Of a stretch of 64,000 nt of DNA, positions 24,132 through 31,053 are shown piece after piece (the stretch's first letter is position 1; each line of letters opens with the position of its first letter). The stretch is taken from positions 1-64,000 of the forward strand of contig JACREF010000007.1 in assembly GCA_016218365.1 (NCBI GenBank), read 5' to 3'. Both the position numbers and the translations under genes were made by a program. The DNA is from Gammaproteobacteria bacterium. GTDB taxonomy: Bacteria; Pseudomonadota; Gammaproteobacteria; SZUA-140. Under the pieces are notes generated by a model. That model was not told the origin of the DNA and did not search any database. It was given only the letters and a program-made list of their open reading frames with translations.

Positions 24132-24929
24132 ATGAAAAAATATTTTGGATCATTGTTCCTTTTGGTTGCCGTTTCTCTTGTAAATGCAGCGGGGGCAAAG
24201 TCGCTGAAGAAAGGTGATATTTACAGGGTGTTGAATGGGAGAGATGCTATAGAGGTTATTTCAAGTAGTGAATTAGAGATAACCGCGGAAGGGATAACCG
24301 GAGAAAATACGCTGCTTGCTGAGTATGATTTTAAAGGGGATAAGCTGCGTGTGGTAGCCAATGTTCTGGGGACAAAGATGGTCACGTACTATTTGCTAAC
24401 AAATGAAGGGCTGGAAGACGAAAAGACAGGGGAGGTTTACTATTCTGGGGCTGCATTAAAAAAGGCCAAATTCAAAGAGGCGGCTGAATTAAAAAAGGCC
24501 GAATTAAAAAAGGCGGCTGAATTAAAAAAGTTGATTTCCACTAATGGCACCGAGGTCACCGACCCAAAAACAGGGCTGATCTGGCGGCGTTGTAGCGAAG
24601 GCATGAATTGGGATGGTGCAAGCTGCGCCGGTGTCGCCAGCCGTTTTAATCACGAGGAAGCCTTGCTGCAGGCCGCAGCCCAGGCCAGCAGCACCGGCAT
24701 GGCTTGGCGCTTGCCGGATGTAGAGGAACTTGAAAGCCTCTTCAACTGGATCGAATCGGGGATTGACCCCATAGTTTTTCCGGATACGCCAGCGGATGCG
24801 TTTTGGTCTGCCTCGCCCTACGTGGGCTACTCCGGCCTCGCCTGGAGCGTCTATTTCGGCAATGGCAACGTCCACTTCAGCCTCCGCAGCTTCAGTTACT
24901 ATGTGCGGTTAGTGCGTGCCGGTCAGTGA
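24132..24929 (+). CDS. Exported DUF1566 (Lcl) protein with a DGR-type variable C-terminus
   Basis: The 265-residue protein has a signal peptide (residues 1-20, LFLLVAVSLVNAAGA), an AT-rich N-terminal region of unknown function (about 22-105) and a lysine/alanine helix with ELKKA-type repeats (about 107-135). A GC-rich C-terminal Lcl/DUF1566 domain begins near DPKTGLIWRRC. The end has the framework AW.V.F.NGNV......YVRLVRAG. Between 24819 and 24902, 26 of 28 codons end in C or T, against about half in the 33 codons before. The exposed positions (Y, G, S, L, H, F, R) are all one- or two-step changes from AAY codons at positions 1 and 2. This is what adenine-specific retromutagenesis leaves. No reverse transcriptase is nearby. 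Confidence 0.8.
   Translation: MKKYFGSLFLLVAVSLVNAAGAKSLKKGDIYRVLNGRDAIEVISSSELEITAEGITGENTLLAEYDFKGDKLRVVANVLGTKMVTYYLLTNEGLEDEKTGEVYYSGAALKKAKFKEAAELKKAELKKAAELKKLISTNGTEVTDPKTGLIWRRCSEGMNWDGASCAGVASRFNHEEALLQAAAQASSTGMAWRLPDVEELESLFNWIESGIDPIVFPDTPADAFWSASPYVGYSGLAWSVYFGNGNVHFSLRSFSYYVRLVRAGQ
24819..24926 (+). other. Putative DGR variable region (VR) with IMH-like end
   Basis: Codons here include TAC, GGC, TCC, CTC, AGC, TAT, CAC, TTC, CGC and AGT at variable positions, separated by conserved W, V, F, N-G-N and V-R-L-V-R framework codons. The invariant segment 24903-24926 would be the position of the initiation-of-mutagenic-homing sequence. The assignment is by pattern only: a template repeat was looked for in the window and not found. 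Confidence 0.65.
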
Positions 24930-25133
24930 TTGGGCCGCGTAGCGGCTTTGCGTGCCATTCGGATCAGCTCACTCTGACGCGGGTTTTCCTAAAATAGCTG
25001 ATCAAGTAATAATGAATGTTGTCTGTACGAATGTTCGTCGAAGAATCGCAAAATGGACAGTTCAATTGACGTGGCAAGTTTCAAGATTGGCTCCAGGCGC
25101 GCTCGAAAAAACAAAAATCTGGGTTTTCTATCG

Positions 25134-25160
25134 CGCTAAGGCGCCGACGGGCGCATAGCG
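25134..25160 (-). repeat. Palindrome overlapping the stop of the membrane-protein gene
   Basis: CGCTA (25134-25138) pairs with TAGCG (25156-25160), and GCGCC with GGCGC inside, with a small internal loop. It could terminate transcription or be a remnant recombination site; it lacks clear attC R boxes. Confidence 0.4.
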
Positions 25161-25720
25161 TCCCCGAGGTCGCTCTTGAGCGTGTGGCTGGCCGCGCTAC
25201 GTGTCCTATTGCGGAACCCCGCTAATTCCTTATGATGCATCATTCCTATTATGTAAAAACCAAGACCTAGAGCAAATGCCAAGGTGGCGTGAGAACACGA
25301 CAATTTTAGTAGCGCCATCCCCAAGATGATTGCAGAAAGACCGAGGCGTGTTTCAAACTGAAAAAATAATACGACTCGCGACACATAGGGGTTTTTCAAC
25401 CTCTGTAAATTGTCTACGTAGTAATTCCAGTCACTGTTGAATATCTCCTTGTCTATTCCCATGCACCACGGAGTAATACGATCAAGAATGCATGTCTCGA
25501 TTACTGCCTGAATAGACGCGATGATGGCGCCTAGCAGGGCAACAGCTGCTAACGAGAAAAATGATGTAATGAATTGGGCGTTAGTGGCCCAATCAAGCAT
25601 CTCTTTCAATTGCGATTCCGTCATGCCGTGAAAAATACCCGCAGCAACCGCGCCCAGTATCCCAGGCAAGAGAAACGTAACTAGAATTTCAAAACCAAAA
25701 TTTGTCGGATCTGTTTTCAT
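25136..25720 (-). CDS. Membrane protein of unknown function, possible integron cassette gene
   Basis: I do not recognise this 194-residue protein. Hydrophobic helices lie near residues 9-28 (ILVTFLLPGILGAVAAGIF), 50-72 (FFSLAAVALLGAIIASI), 125-140 and 145-160 (ATLAFALGLGFYIIGMM), which suggests four membrane passes with a loop of about 50 residues. Base composition is AT-richer than the flanking core genes. Its start is 15 bases from an attC-like site, and its stop falls inside a short palindrome (25134-25160). This is the usual layout of a promoterless cassette. Confidence 0.65.
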   Translation of the reverse strand: MKTDPTNFGFEILVTFLLPGILGAVAAGIFHGMTESQLKEMLDWATNAQFITSFFSLAAVALLGAIIASIQAVIETCILDRITPWCMGIDKEIFNSDWNYYVDNLQRLKNPYVSRVVLFFQFETRLGLSAIILGMALLKLSCSHATLAFALGLGFYIIGMMHHKELAGFRNRTRSAASHTLKSDLGDAMRPSAP

Positions 25721-25734
25721 GTTGAGTTATTTGC

Positions 25735-25812
25735 GCCTAACAGCCACATAAGGGGGCGTACTTTTTGCGCGCCCCAGTGATCGAGGCGAACGACTTAATG
25801 TGTTTGTTAGCA
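25735..25812 (-). other. attC-like integron recombination site
   Basis: Read on the minus strand, the 78-bp site starts TGCTAACA (25812-25805) and ends TGTTAGGC (25742-25735). The right core GTTAGGC fits GTTRRRY. Inside these, CACATTAAG and CTTATGTG pair with one extra T unpaired, after a two-base unpaired spacer (AA against GC). A central GGGGCG/CGCCCC stem fills the middle. This architecture of R box, spacer, L box with extrahelical base and variable terminal structure is that of attC. The upstream gene stops inside the left core, and the next gene starts 15 bases after the right one. No integrase gene is present. Confidence 0.55.
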
Positions 25813-26049
25813 TTTTTTGTAACAAAGATATATTACTACCGGTGTTCCGCGCTTAACTGTATTGATATTATTTTCTAATAAAATTGGTTTAATGTAATCA
25901 TCATGAGCCATTCCTATAGATTGCACTCTGCATTCACATTCTTCCTCTAAGCGTTTTAATGACACCTCAGTTGGCAGCACTAAATGTTTATTTTTTATCT
26001 CGTTCAGAATGTGCTTTGCGACTTTTTGGCCTGCGTCACTTAAACGCAT
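25807..26049 (-). CDS. Small hypothetical protein upstream of the attC-like site
   Basis: The 80-residue protein (MRLSDAGQKVAKHIL...) is mostly helical with a C-terminal strand (TPVVIYLCYKKC) and several cysteines. I do not recognise the family. I chose the ATG at 26049 because GAGGGAG sits seven bases upstream; the frame is open to 26109. It is AT-rich compared with the core genes, and its TAA lies in the left core of the attC-like site, as in a gene cassette. Confidence 0.5.
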   Translation of the reverse strand: MRLSDAGQKVAKHILNEIKNKHLVLPTEVSLKRLEEECECRVQSIGMAHDDYIKPILLENNINTVKRGTPVVIYLCYKKC

Positions 26050-26172
26050 ATGCTCCCTCTCTGATGTTCGTGTGGACGGTTTAGCGACAGGAAAATGGGG
26101 CGGAGGCATTATTTATTAACCACCCGCAATCACTGATCATTGTACAAGTCATCCGATCCGGGTTCTCCTTTG

Positions 26173-26370
26173 CTACGCCGCAATTCCTTCAACAATGAGA
26201 TGGCTTACATCAGTGCGCTGGCTTGCATGCTCGAAGGTGATGGCGCAGATGTTACCTTTTTCGTCGGTTTCAAGAATGGTGTTTTCGTCCAGTCCCCTGG
26301 ACTCTGCGATGTTGCTGTCGCGGAACTCGATGTACAGCGTGTCAGTGTCTTCAAGGTAGCTGACTTTCAT
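26173..26370 (-). CDS. DUF2283 family small protein
   Basis: The 65-residue protein begins MKVSYLEDTDTLYIEF and contains SRGLDENTILETDEKGNICAITFEHAS, the compact beta pattern of DUF2283 (MkvsYD.e.DaLYI......v...dGki.giEi..AS). These small proteins are common on accessory islands and near toxin-antitoxin-like gene pairs, but no function is established. It follows the 108-residue gene by 61 bases on the same strand and probably shares its transcript. Confidence 0.75.
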   Translation of the reverse strand: MKVSYLEDTDTLYIEFRDSNIAESRGLDENTILETDEKGNICAITFEHASQRTDVSHLIVEGIAA

Positions 26371-26431
26371 GGTTTGTACCTTTATCCCTGATTCGCGGCG
26401 GTTGACTGTTTTTTGGCTATGCCACAGGCAT

Positions 26432-26758
26432 TCACCGGACTTGGGGTTTGGTGTTTTTTGGTTCAGTGGCTTTAAGCAATTCAGCAGACAGGCCTGCCAG
26501 CTGGTGATCTTCCACCAAGCCCTCGCTGCGAATAAGCATCAATTGCAATTGTGCCTTTGACCTGCTGTGACCATCAAATAGCAGGCCCAGTCGCTTATCT
26601 GCGTTTTGTACCAGCTTAAAGAGATATAAATACCTTCCGTGATTTGACATGTCTTCTTTTTCGATAGCCGCTACAAAATCCGCCATGGCGTCTGCACAAA
26701 ACCGTTCCAGCGCCTCATCTTTTATTCTTTTAAATTTTTTCCAGTCAGATTCCTTCAT
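26432..26758 (-). CDS. Small charged helical hypothetical protein
   Basis: The 108-residue protein is almost entirely helical (KKFKRIKDEALERFC, then RYLYLFKLVQNADKRLGLLFDGHSRSKAQLQLM). Proteins with this pattern occur as hypotheticals on proteobacterial islands, often next to a DUF2283 gene as here. The four-helix character made me consider the DGR accessory protein Avd, but length and motifs do not convincingly match. No function can be given. Confidence 0.6.
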   Translation of the reverse strand: MKESDWKKFKRIKDEALERFCADAMADFVAAIEKEDMSNHGRYLYLFKLVQNADKRLGLLFDGHSRSKAQLQLMLIRSEGLVEDHQLAGLSAELLKATEPKNTKPQVR

Positions 26759-26965
26759 GATCTTTTGTCTTGATATGCCCTAACTGCCATCAGACGGCAA
26801 AAAATGCCGAATTCCCGGCCCGTGCCGTAAACATCCCGCGACGCCGGATATCATGGCACACTTCCGTGTTAACGACCCTTCGACTATGCCACAGCCGTTT
26901 TGATGCTGGCAAGCCGCTGATTGGGCTGGGGCGGGTTAATCCGCGGCAGGATATTATTTTGGACT

Positions 26966-27023
26966 GCGGCGACGTGTCGCCGCTTTAGGTCGGCCTGGGC
27001 CCAAAGCGGCGTCATGACGCCGC
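26966..27023. repeat. REP-like palindrome doublet A (40-bp pitch)
   Basis: GCGGCGACGTGTCGCCGC at 26966-26983 and GCGGCGTCATGACGCCGC at 27006-27023 are each perfect 8-bp stems. The distance between starts is 40 bases, the same as in the doublet at 33496/33536. Confidence 0.8.
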
Positions 27024-27128
27024 ACCCGCCCTCCCCACAAGCGGGCGCGGGGGGATTCGTTGGCTGGAGAGAGGATTAATTCCGTGAGTACGGGGGCGTA
27101 GTGACCAATGTCCGGGTTGATGGTTGAT

Positions 27129-27163
27129 GGTTGGGCTTCATTTCATTCTGCCCAACCTACCAA
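27129..27163 (-). repeat. GTTGGG hairpin repeat, right (inverted) copy
   Basis: The reverse complement reads TTGGTAGGTTGGGC followed by AGAATGAAATGAAGCCCAACC, matching 24006-24040 with about two differences. It is the opposite boundary of the accessory island. Confidence 0.8.
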
Positions 27164-27215
27164 GCTTTCTCCGCCACAGGCTCTCTCTTCGACCCTCTCC
27201 GACCCTCTCCCCAGC

Positions 27216-27247
27216 CCCTCCCCCGCGTGCGGGGGAGGGAGGTTTTT
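27216..27247 (+). repeat. GC-rich hairpin before the bamD stop
   Basis: CCCTCCCCCGC (27216-27226) pairs with GCGGGGGAGGG (27229-27239), and a T-run follows on the plus strand (27243-27247). It faces the 3' end of bamD, so it would serve plus-strand transcripts leaving the island. It may equally be a dispersed repeat of the kind common in related genomes. Confidence 0.5.
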
Positions 27248-27992
27248 ACAGTGCCGGGGTCTTGTTCAGCTCGATGACGCGCTGCGTGTCGGCGGCGAGA
27301 TCGGTCAGGCCGAGGCGGGTGTAGGCATCGGCCAGCAGTTGCAAGGTGTCGGGGACCACCGAGGTCTGGTCGAACTCTTCAAGGATGTGACGGCCACGGC
27401 CGGCGGCGGCGACAAAGGCGCCACGTCGCATATAGTAGCGGGCGACGTTCAGTTCATAACGTGCCAGATAATCGCGCAGGTAGATCATCCGTTGCCGCGC
27501 ATCGCCGGCATAGGCGCTGTCCGGGAAACGGCTGACCAGTTCGGCGAAATATTGCAGCGCCTCCTCGGCGGCGCGCGAGTTGCGCAGCGCCGGATCGCGC
27601 TTCAGCAGCCGGTCGAGGGTGCCGCTGGTCTGCTTGAAGGTGGCCAGGCCGCGCAGGTAATAGGCGTAATCGACATTCTTGTGGCGCGGGTTCATCTTGA
27701 TGAAACGGTTGGCGGTGGCCAGCGCCGATTCGGGCTCATCGTTCTTGTAATAACTGTAGGCGATGTCGAGCTGCGCCTGCAGCGCGTGGCTGCCGAACGG
27801 GTATTTGACATCCAGCTCCTCGAGGTGCTGGATCGCCAGCTGGTAATCGCCGGCCTGCAGCGCCTCGTGTGCCGCGGTATACAGCTTCTCCTCGGCCGCG
27901 TTGTCGCCGCCGCTGACACCGGGGGTCGAGGCGCAGCCGCCGAGCACAAGCAGCAGCGCCAGCACGGCGATCCATAGCAGGGTGAATCTCAT
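27246..27992 (-). CDS. bamD: Outer membrane assembly lipoprotein BamD
   Basis: The 248-residue lipoprotein has a signal sequence ending in the lipobox LGGC, then five TPR-like repeats (YTAAHEALQAGDYQLAIQHLEELDVKYPFG; QAQLDIAYSYYKNDEPESALATANRFIKMNP). The C-terminus (VARYYMRRGAFVAAAGRGRHILEEF) is characteristic. BamD is the essential scaffold of the Bam complex that folds beta-barrel proteins. I chose the ATG at 27992; the frame is open to 28046, and there is no strong ribosome-binding site at either position. A second BamD-like gene lies directly upstream on the same strand. Confidence 0.93.
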   Translation of the reverse strand: MRFTLLWIAVLALLLVLGGCASTPGVSGGDNAAEEKLYTAAHEALQAGDYQLAIQHLEELDVKYPFGSHALQAQLDIAYSYYKNDEPESALATANRFIKMNPRHKNVDYAYYLRGLATFKQTSGTLDRLLKRDPALRNSRAAEEALQYFAELVSRFPDSAYAGDARQRMIYLRDYLARYELNVARYYMRRGAFVAAAGRGRHILEEFDQTSVVPDTLQLLADAYTRLGLTDLAADTQRVIELNKTPAL

Positions 27993-28066
27993 CGATGGCA
28001 GCGGCAGCATGATCGGCACGGTCCTGGCGAGTGTAGGTCGGGGCAATTATAGGCGATCGACGGTCA

Positions 28067-29284
28067 TCAGCGCGATGTCTGGCCGGCGCGGATCGCCTGC
28101 TGGACGGCATCGAGTTGAATGACCCAGGGTTGGTTGCGGCGCACCGCATCCGGCAATTCATTGATGGCCGCCCGGGCGGCCTTGGGGCCGTCATAGCTGC
28201 CATAGGTCAGTGAGTAGACGCGGGCGCCATTTATATTTTTGCGGTAATAGACGGCCTTCTTGCCCAGATGATGCTCGGCGATGAAGCGCTGCACCGCGTG
28301 TTCGTCGCTGAGCGTCAGCAGCTGCAGCGTGTACCGGGCAGGCCTCTGCTCCAGCAGCCATTGTTCACCCGGCGTGGCGGCGTGTTGCGCCGGGCTGGCG
28401 GGCCGGGTCTCAAGTTCATTGATGGGTGCGGTTGTGGCGGTGTCAACGCGGGTTTCAGGGCCGGTGGTAGTGCTGGCCGCTGGCGTCGCCACCGCCGGTG
28501 TATCAGGGGTGGCCGCGGCCGCTGCGCTGTCCGGCGCTTGTTCGCGCGGCGCCGTCACAGTCTGTCGCGCCTTGTTCTGCAGCTGGCTGCGCGCCATGCG
28601 GCGCACGGTCTCGGCCTGTTGCACGATCGCCGGGTCGGGGTTGGCGGCGATGATCTGCTCGGCCTGGCGGATCGCATTCGGGAAGTTGCCTTCGGTGACC
28701 TGCTGCTTGGCATATTCGAGGCCGAGCCTGATCAGCTGGTCGCTCAGATAGCGGCGGCGTTTGTCGGCATCGGACTGATACTGCGAGCCGGGGTGACGCT
28801 GGGTCAGCTCATCTATATAACTGATCGCCTGCTGCACATGCCCCGAGGCGTCGGGCAACGGGACGTTGGGCGAACCGAGATCCTGGCGCGCCAGCTCGAA
28901 GGCATCGAGCGCCCGCAGGTAATAGCCATAGGCCTGGGCGCTGTGCTGCGGATAATTGTGCAGATAGTCCTCGACGGTGGTCAGCGAGGCCGGGTACTGG
29001 TGCTGGCGGAACTGGCCATAGGCCAGTTCCAGCCGCGATTGCGGCACACGCGCATGGTCGGGAAAGCGTTCCGACAGTATCCGGAAGCGCTTCTCGGCCT
29101 CGGCCAGGTTGCCGGTGGACAATGCGGCGATGCCGTCGCGATACACGGTCTCGGGGCCGCCCTGGCCATTCTTCTTTTGCGGGTCGCTGCTGCAGCCGGC
29201 CATCAGCAGCACCGTCATCACCAGCAGCATCAGCCCGCGTCGCAGGCCCGCCGCGGGTGGGTTTGGTGTACAATGCCGTGTCAT
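28067..29284 (-). CDS. BamD-like TPR lipoprotein with C-terminal SPOR domain
   Basis: The 405-residue protein has a lipobox (LLMAGC), TPR repeats like BamD (YRDGIAALSTGNLAEAEKRFRILSERFPDH; SRLELAYGQFRQHQYPASL), and an Ala/Thr/Pro-rich linker (about residues 230-310). A SPOR-type domain (YTLQLLTLSDEHAVQRFI...YSLTYGSYDG) closes the protein. SPOR domains bind denuded septal peptidoglycan. The fusion therefore suggests an envelope lipoprotein coupling a TPR scaffold to cell-wall or division sites. GGGGAAG precedes the chosen ATG. It lies where bamD alone usually borders rluD, so it looks like a diverged duplicate of its neighbour. Confidence 0.8.
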   Translation of the reverse strand: MTRHCTPNPPAAGLRRGLMLLVMTVLLMAGCSSDPQKKNGQGGPETVYRDGIAALSTGNLAEAEKRFRILSERFPDHARVPQSRLELAYGQFRQHQYPASLTTVEDYLHNYPQHSAQAYGYYLRALDAFELARQDLGSPNVPLPDASGHVQQAISYIDELTQRHPGSQYQSDADKRRRYLSDQLIRLGLEYAKQQVTEGNFPNAIRQAEQIIAANPDPAIVQQAETVRRMARSQLQNKARQTVTAPREQAPDSAAAAATPDTPAVATPAASTTTGPETRVDTATTAPINELETRPASPAQHAATPGEQWLLEQRPARYTLQLLTLSDEHAVQRFIAEHHLGKKAVYYRKNINGARVYSLTYGSYDGPKAARAAINELPDAVRRNQPWVIQLDAVQQAIRAGQTSR

Positions 29285-29362
29285 GATCTTCCCCGTAGCT
29301 GTGCCGTGATTGTTTCTGACGCACACCCTACCATAACCAGCCTGTTTGACAAGTGAGATTCA

Positions 29363-30316
29363 GTGGTGGCCGAGCATTTTGACCTGTCCGCGGTGATACC
29401 CGAGTCATTGTCCGGCGGCCGGGTCGATGCGGTGCTGGCACAGCTGTTTCCGCAGTTCTCGCGCGCCCGGTTGCAGCACTGGATCAAGGACGGTCAGGTG
29501 CGGGTCAATGGCCGCTGCCTGCGTCCGCGCGACCGGGTCATGGCCGGCGAGAGCGTGGTGCTGCAGGCCACCGTGGCCGAACAGTCGCCCTGGCAGGCGG
29601 AGCAACGCGCGCTGGACGTTGTGTACGAGGACGCGGCGCTGCTCGTCATCAACAAACCGGCCGGGCTGGTGGTGCATCCGGCCGCCGGCAACTGGCAGGG
29701 GACGCTGCTGAACGCCGTGCTCGCCCATGATCCGGCGCTGGCGGCGCTGCCGCGCGGCGGCATCGTCCATCGCCTCGACAAGGATACCAGCGGCCTGATG
29801 GTGGTGGCGCGGACGCTGGCGGCCCACACCTCACTGGTCCAGCAGCTGCAGGCGCGCAGCGTGCGCCGCGAATACCTGGCGCTGGTCTACGGGGCCTTGA
29901 CCGGTGGCGCCACCGTTGACCAGCCGATCGGCCGTCATCCACAGCAGCGCACCCGCATGGCGGTGGTCGAGGGCGGCAAACCGGCGGTGACGCATGTCCG
30001 GATCGAGGAGCGTTTTGCCGCCCATACCCTGGTGCGGGCCCGCCTCGAGACCGGCCGTACCCACCAGATCCGCGTCCATCTGTCCTGGCTGCGTCACCCG
30101 CTGGTCGGTGATCCGTTGTATGGCGGTCGGCTGCAATTGCCCAGGGGTTGCGCGCCGGCACTGGCGGCAGCGCTGCAGCAGTTCCAGCGCCAGGCGCTGC
30201 ATGCGACGCGGCTGTCATTGCTGCACCCGGTCAGCGGTGACGAGATGGACTGGGTTGCGGCGCTGCCGGCCGACATGCAGGCCCTGATCGCCGCGCTGCG
30301 TGGCTCCCCGGCCTAG
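29363..30316 (+). CDS. rluD: 23S rRNA pseudouridine synthase RluD
   Basis: The 317-residue enzyme makes pseudouridines in helix 69 of 23S rRNA. It has an N-terminal S4 domain (GRVDAVLAQLFPQFSRARLQHWIKDGQVRVNG), the catalytic-Asp motif HRLDKDTSGL near residue 135, and the C-terminal GRTHQIRVH. The start is GTG 29363, with GTG 29366 also possible. It is divergent from the BamD-like genes, the conserved bamD/rluD arrangement. Confidence 0.95.
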   Translation: MVAEHFDLSAVIPESLSGGRVDAVLAQLFPQFSRARLQHWIKDGQVRVNGRCLRPRDRVMAGESVVLQATVAEQSPWQAEQRALDVVYEDAALLVINKPAGLVVHPAAGNWQGTLLNAVLAHDPALAALPRGGIVHRLDKDTSGLMVVARTLAAHTSLVQQLQARSVRREYLALVYGALTGGATVDQPIGRHPQQRTRMAVVEGGKPAVTHVRIEERFAAHTLVRARLETGRTHQIRVHLSWLRHPLVGDPLYGGRLQLPRGCAPALAAALQQFQRQALHATRLSLLHPVSGDEMDWVAALPADMQALIAALRGSPA

Positions 30317-30320
30317 CACT

Positions 30321-30338
30321 TCGTCATGCAACTGTCAT
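30321..30338 (+). promoter_or_regulatory. Pho box of phoB
   Basis: TCGTCATGCAACTGTCAT contains two direct heptamers (TCGTCAT and CTGTCAT) four bases apart, a good PhoB site. A TACAAT hexamer lies exactly 10 bases downstream (30349-30354), replacing the usual -35-dependent layout. Confidence 0.85.
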
Positions 30339-30348
30339 CAATCCGCCC

Positions 30349-30354
30349 TACAAT
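30349..30354 (+). promoter_or_regulatory. -10 element of the phoB promoter
   Basis: TACAAT lies 10 bases after the Pho box and 7 bases from the phoB ATG at 30361. Transcription would start at or within a base or two of the ATG, and no Shine-Dalgarno sequence is present, so the phoB message is probably leaderless. Confidence 0.65.
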
Positions 30355-30360
30355 GCCCTG

Positions 30361-31053
30361 ATGACGATCTGCGTGCTGATGGTTGAGGACGAGACCGCGA
30401 TCCGCGACATGGTGCGTTTTGCCTTGCAGTCCGAGGGCTACCGGCTGCTTGAGGCCGGCGATGCGATGCAGGCCCAGGACCTGCTGCTGCAGCAGACCCC
30501 GGACCTGATCCTGCTCGACTGGATGCTGCCAGGGCGCAGCGGCGTCGAGTTCGCCCGCCACCTGCGCCGCGACGCCCGCTGGCGCGCGATCCCGCTGATC
30601 ATGCTGACGGCGCGCCGCGACGAGGATGACAAGGTGCAGGGGCTGGAGGCCGGTGCCGACGATTACATCACCAAGCCGTTCTCGGTGCGCGAGCTGAAGG
30701 CGCGGATGCAGGCGCTGTTGCGGCGCAGCGCCCAGGAACGCGGTGACGAGGTGCTGGTCGTCGATGCACTGGCGCTCGATGAGGCCGGCCACCGCATCAC
30801 CATCGGTGGCGAGGCGGTCAAGCTGGGGCCGACCGAGTTCCGGCTGCTGCAGTTCTTCATGCAGCATGTCGACCGGGTGTTCAGCCGCGAGCAATTGCTG
30901 GACAATGTCTGGGGAAAAGATATCTATGTCGACGAGCGGACCGTCGATGTCCATATCCGCCGGCTGCGCAAGGGGCTGGAACCTTTTGGCTATGACCGGT
31001 ATATTCAGACGGTACGGAGTGTCGGCTACCGATTTTCAAGAACTGAACATTGA
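30361..31053 (+). CDS. phoB: Phosphate regulon response regulator PhoB
   Basis: The 230-residue regulator has an N-terminal receiver (acidic pocket EDE near residue 8, phospho-Asp in LILLDWMLPGRSG, Lys in YITKPFSVREL) and an OmpR-type winged helix ending VHIRRLRKGL...TVRSVGYRF. It activates Pho-box promoters when phosphate is scarce, including its own (30321). phoR overlaps the stop by four bases. There is no ribosome-binding site upstream of the ATG. Confidence 0.97.
   Translation: MTICVLMVEDETAIRDMVRFALQSEGYRLLEAGDAMQAQDLLLQQTPDLILLDWMLPGRSGVEFARHLRRDARWRAIPLIMLTARRDEDDKVQGLEAGADDYITKPFSVRELKARMQALLRRSAQERGDEVLVVDALALDEAGHRITIGGEAVKLGPTEFRLLQFFMQHVDRVFSREQLLDNVWGKDIYVDERTVDVHIRRLRKGLEPFGYDRYIQTVRSVGYRFSRTEH

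Larger units (their letters stand above)
26759..27245. other. Gene-free segment rich in palindromes
   Basis: No credible gene lies in these 487 bases. They hold the palindrome doublet at 26966 and 27006, the inverted GTTGGG repeat at 27129-27163, a tandem GACCCTCTCC (27191-27210) and a GC-rich hairpin at 27216-27239. This clustering at the edge of the accessory island suggests repeated recombination or repeat insertion. Confidence 0.7.

Noticed and set aside
24930-25135. Template repeat for the putative variable region
   Set aside because: The 206 bases after the variable protein contain no near-copy of 24819-24926; only a short GCCGC/GCGGC hairpin is present.
26432-26758. Candidate DGR accessory protein (Avd) near the variable protein
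   Set aside because: The protein is small and helical, but lacks a convincing Avd pattern, and no reverse transcriptase or template repeat accompanies it.
26770-26988. Possible 72-residue plus-strand protein
   Set aside because: It starts in the leader of the converging gene and ends inside a palindrome, without ribosome-binding site or family resemblance.
28268-29356. A 362-codon plus-strand frame opposite the SPOR lipoprotein
   Set aside because: It is fully antisense to a gene with lipobox, TPR and SPOR features; no start signal.
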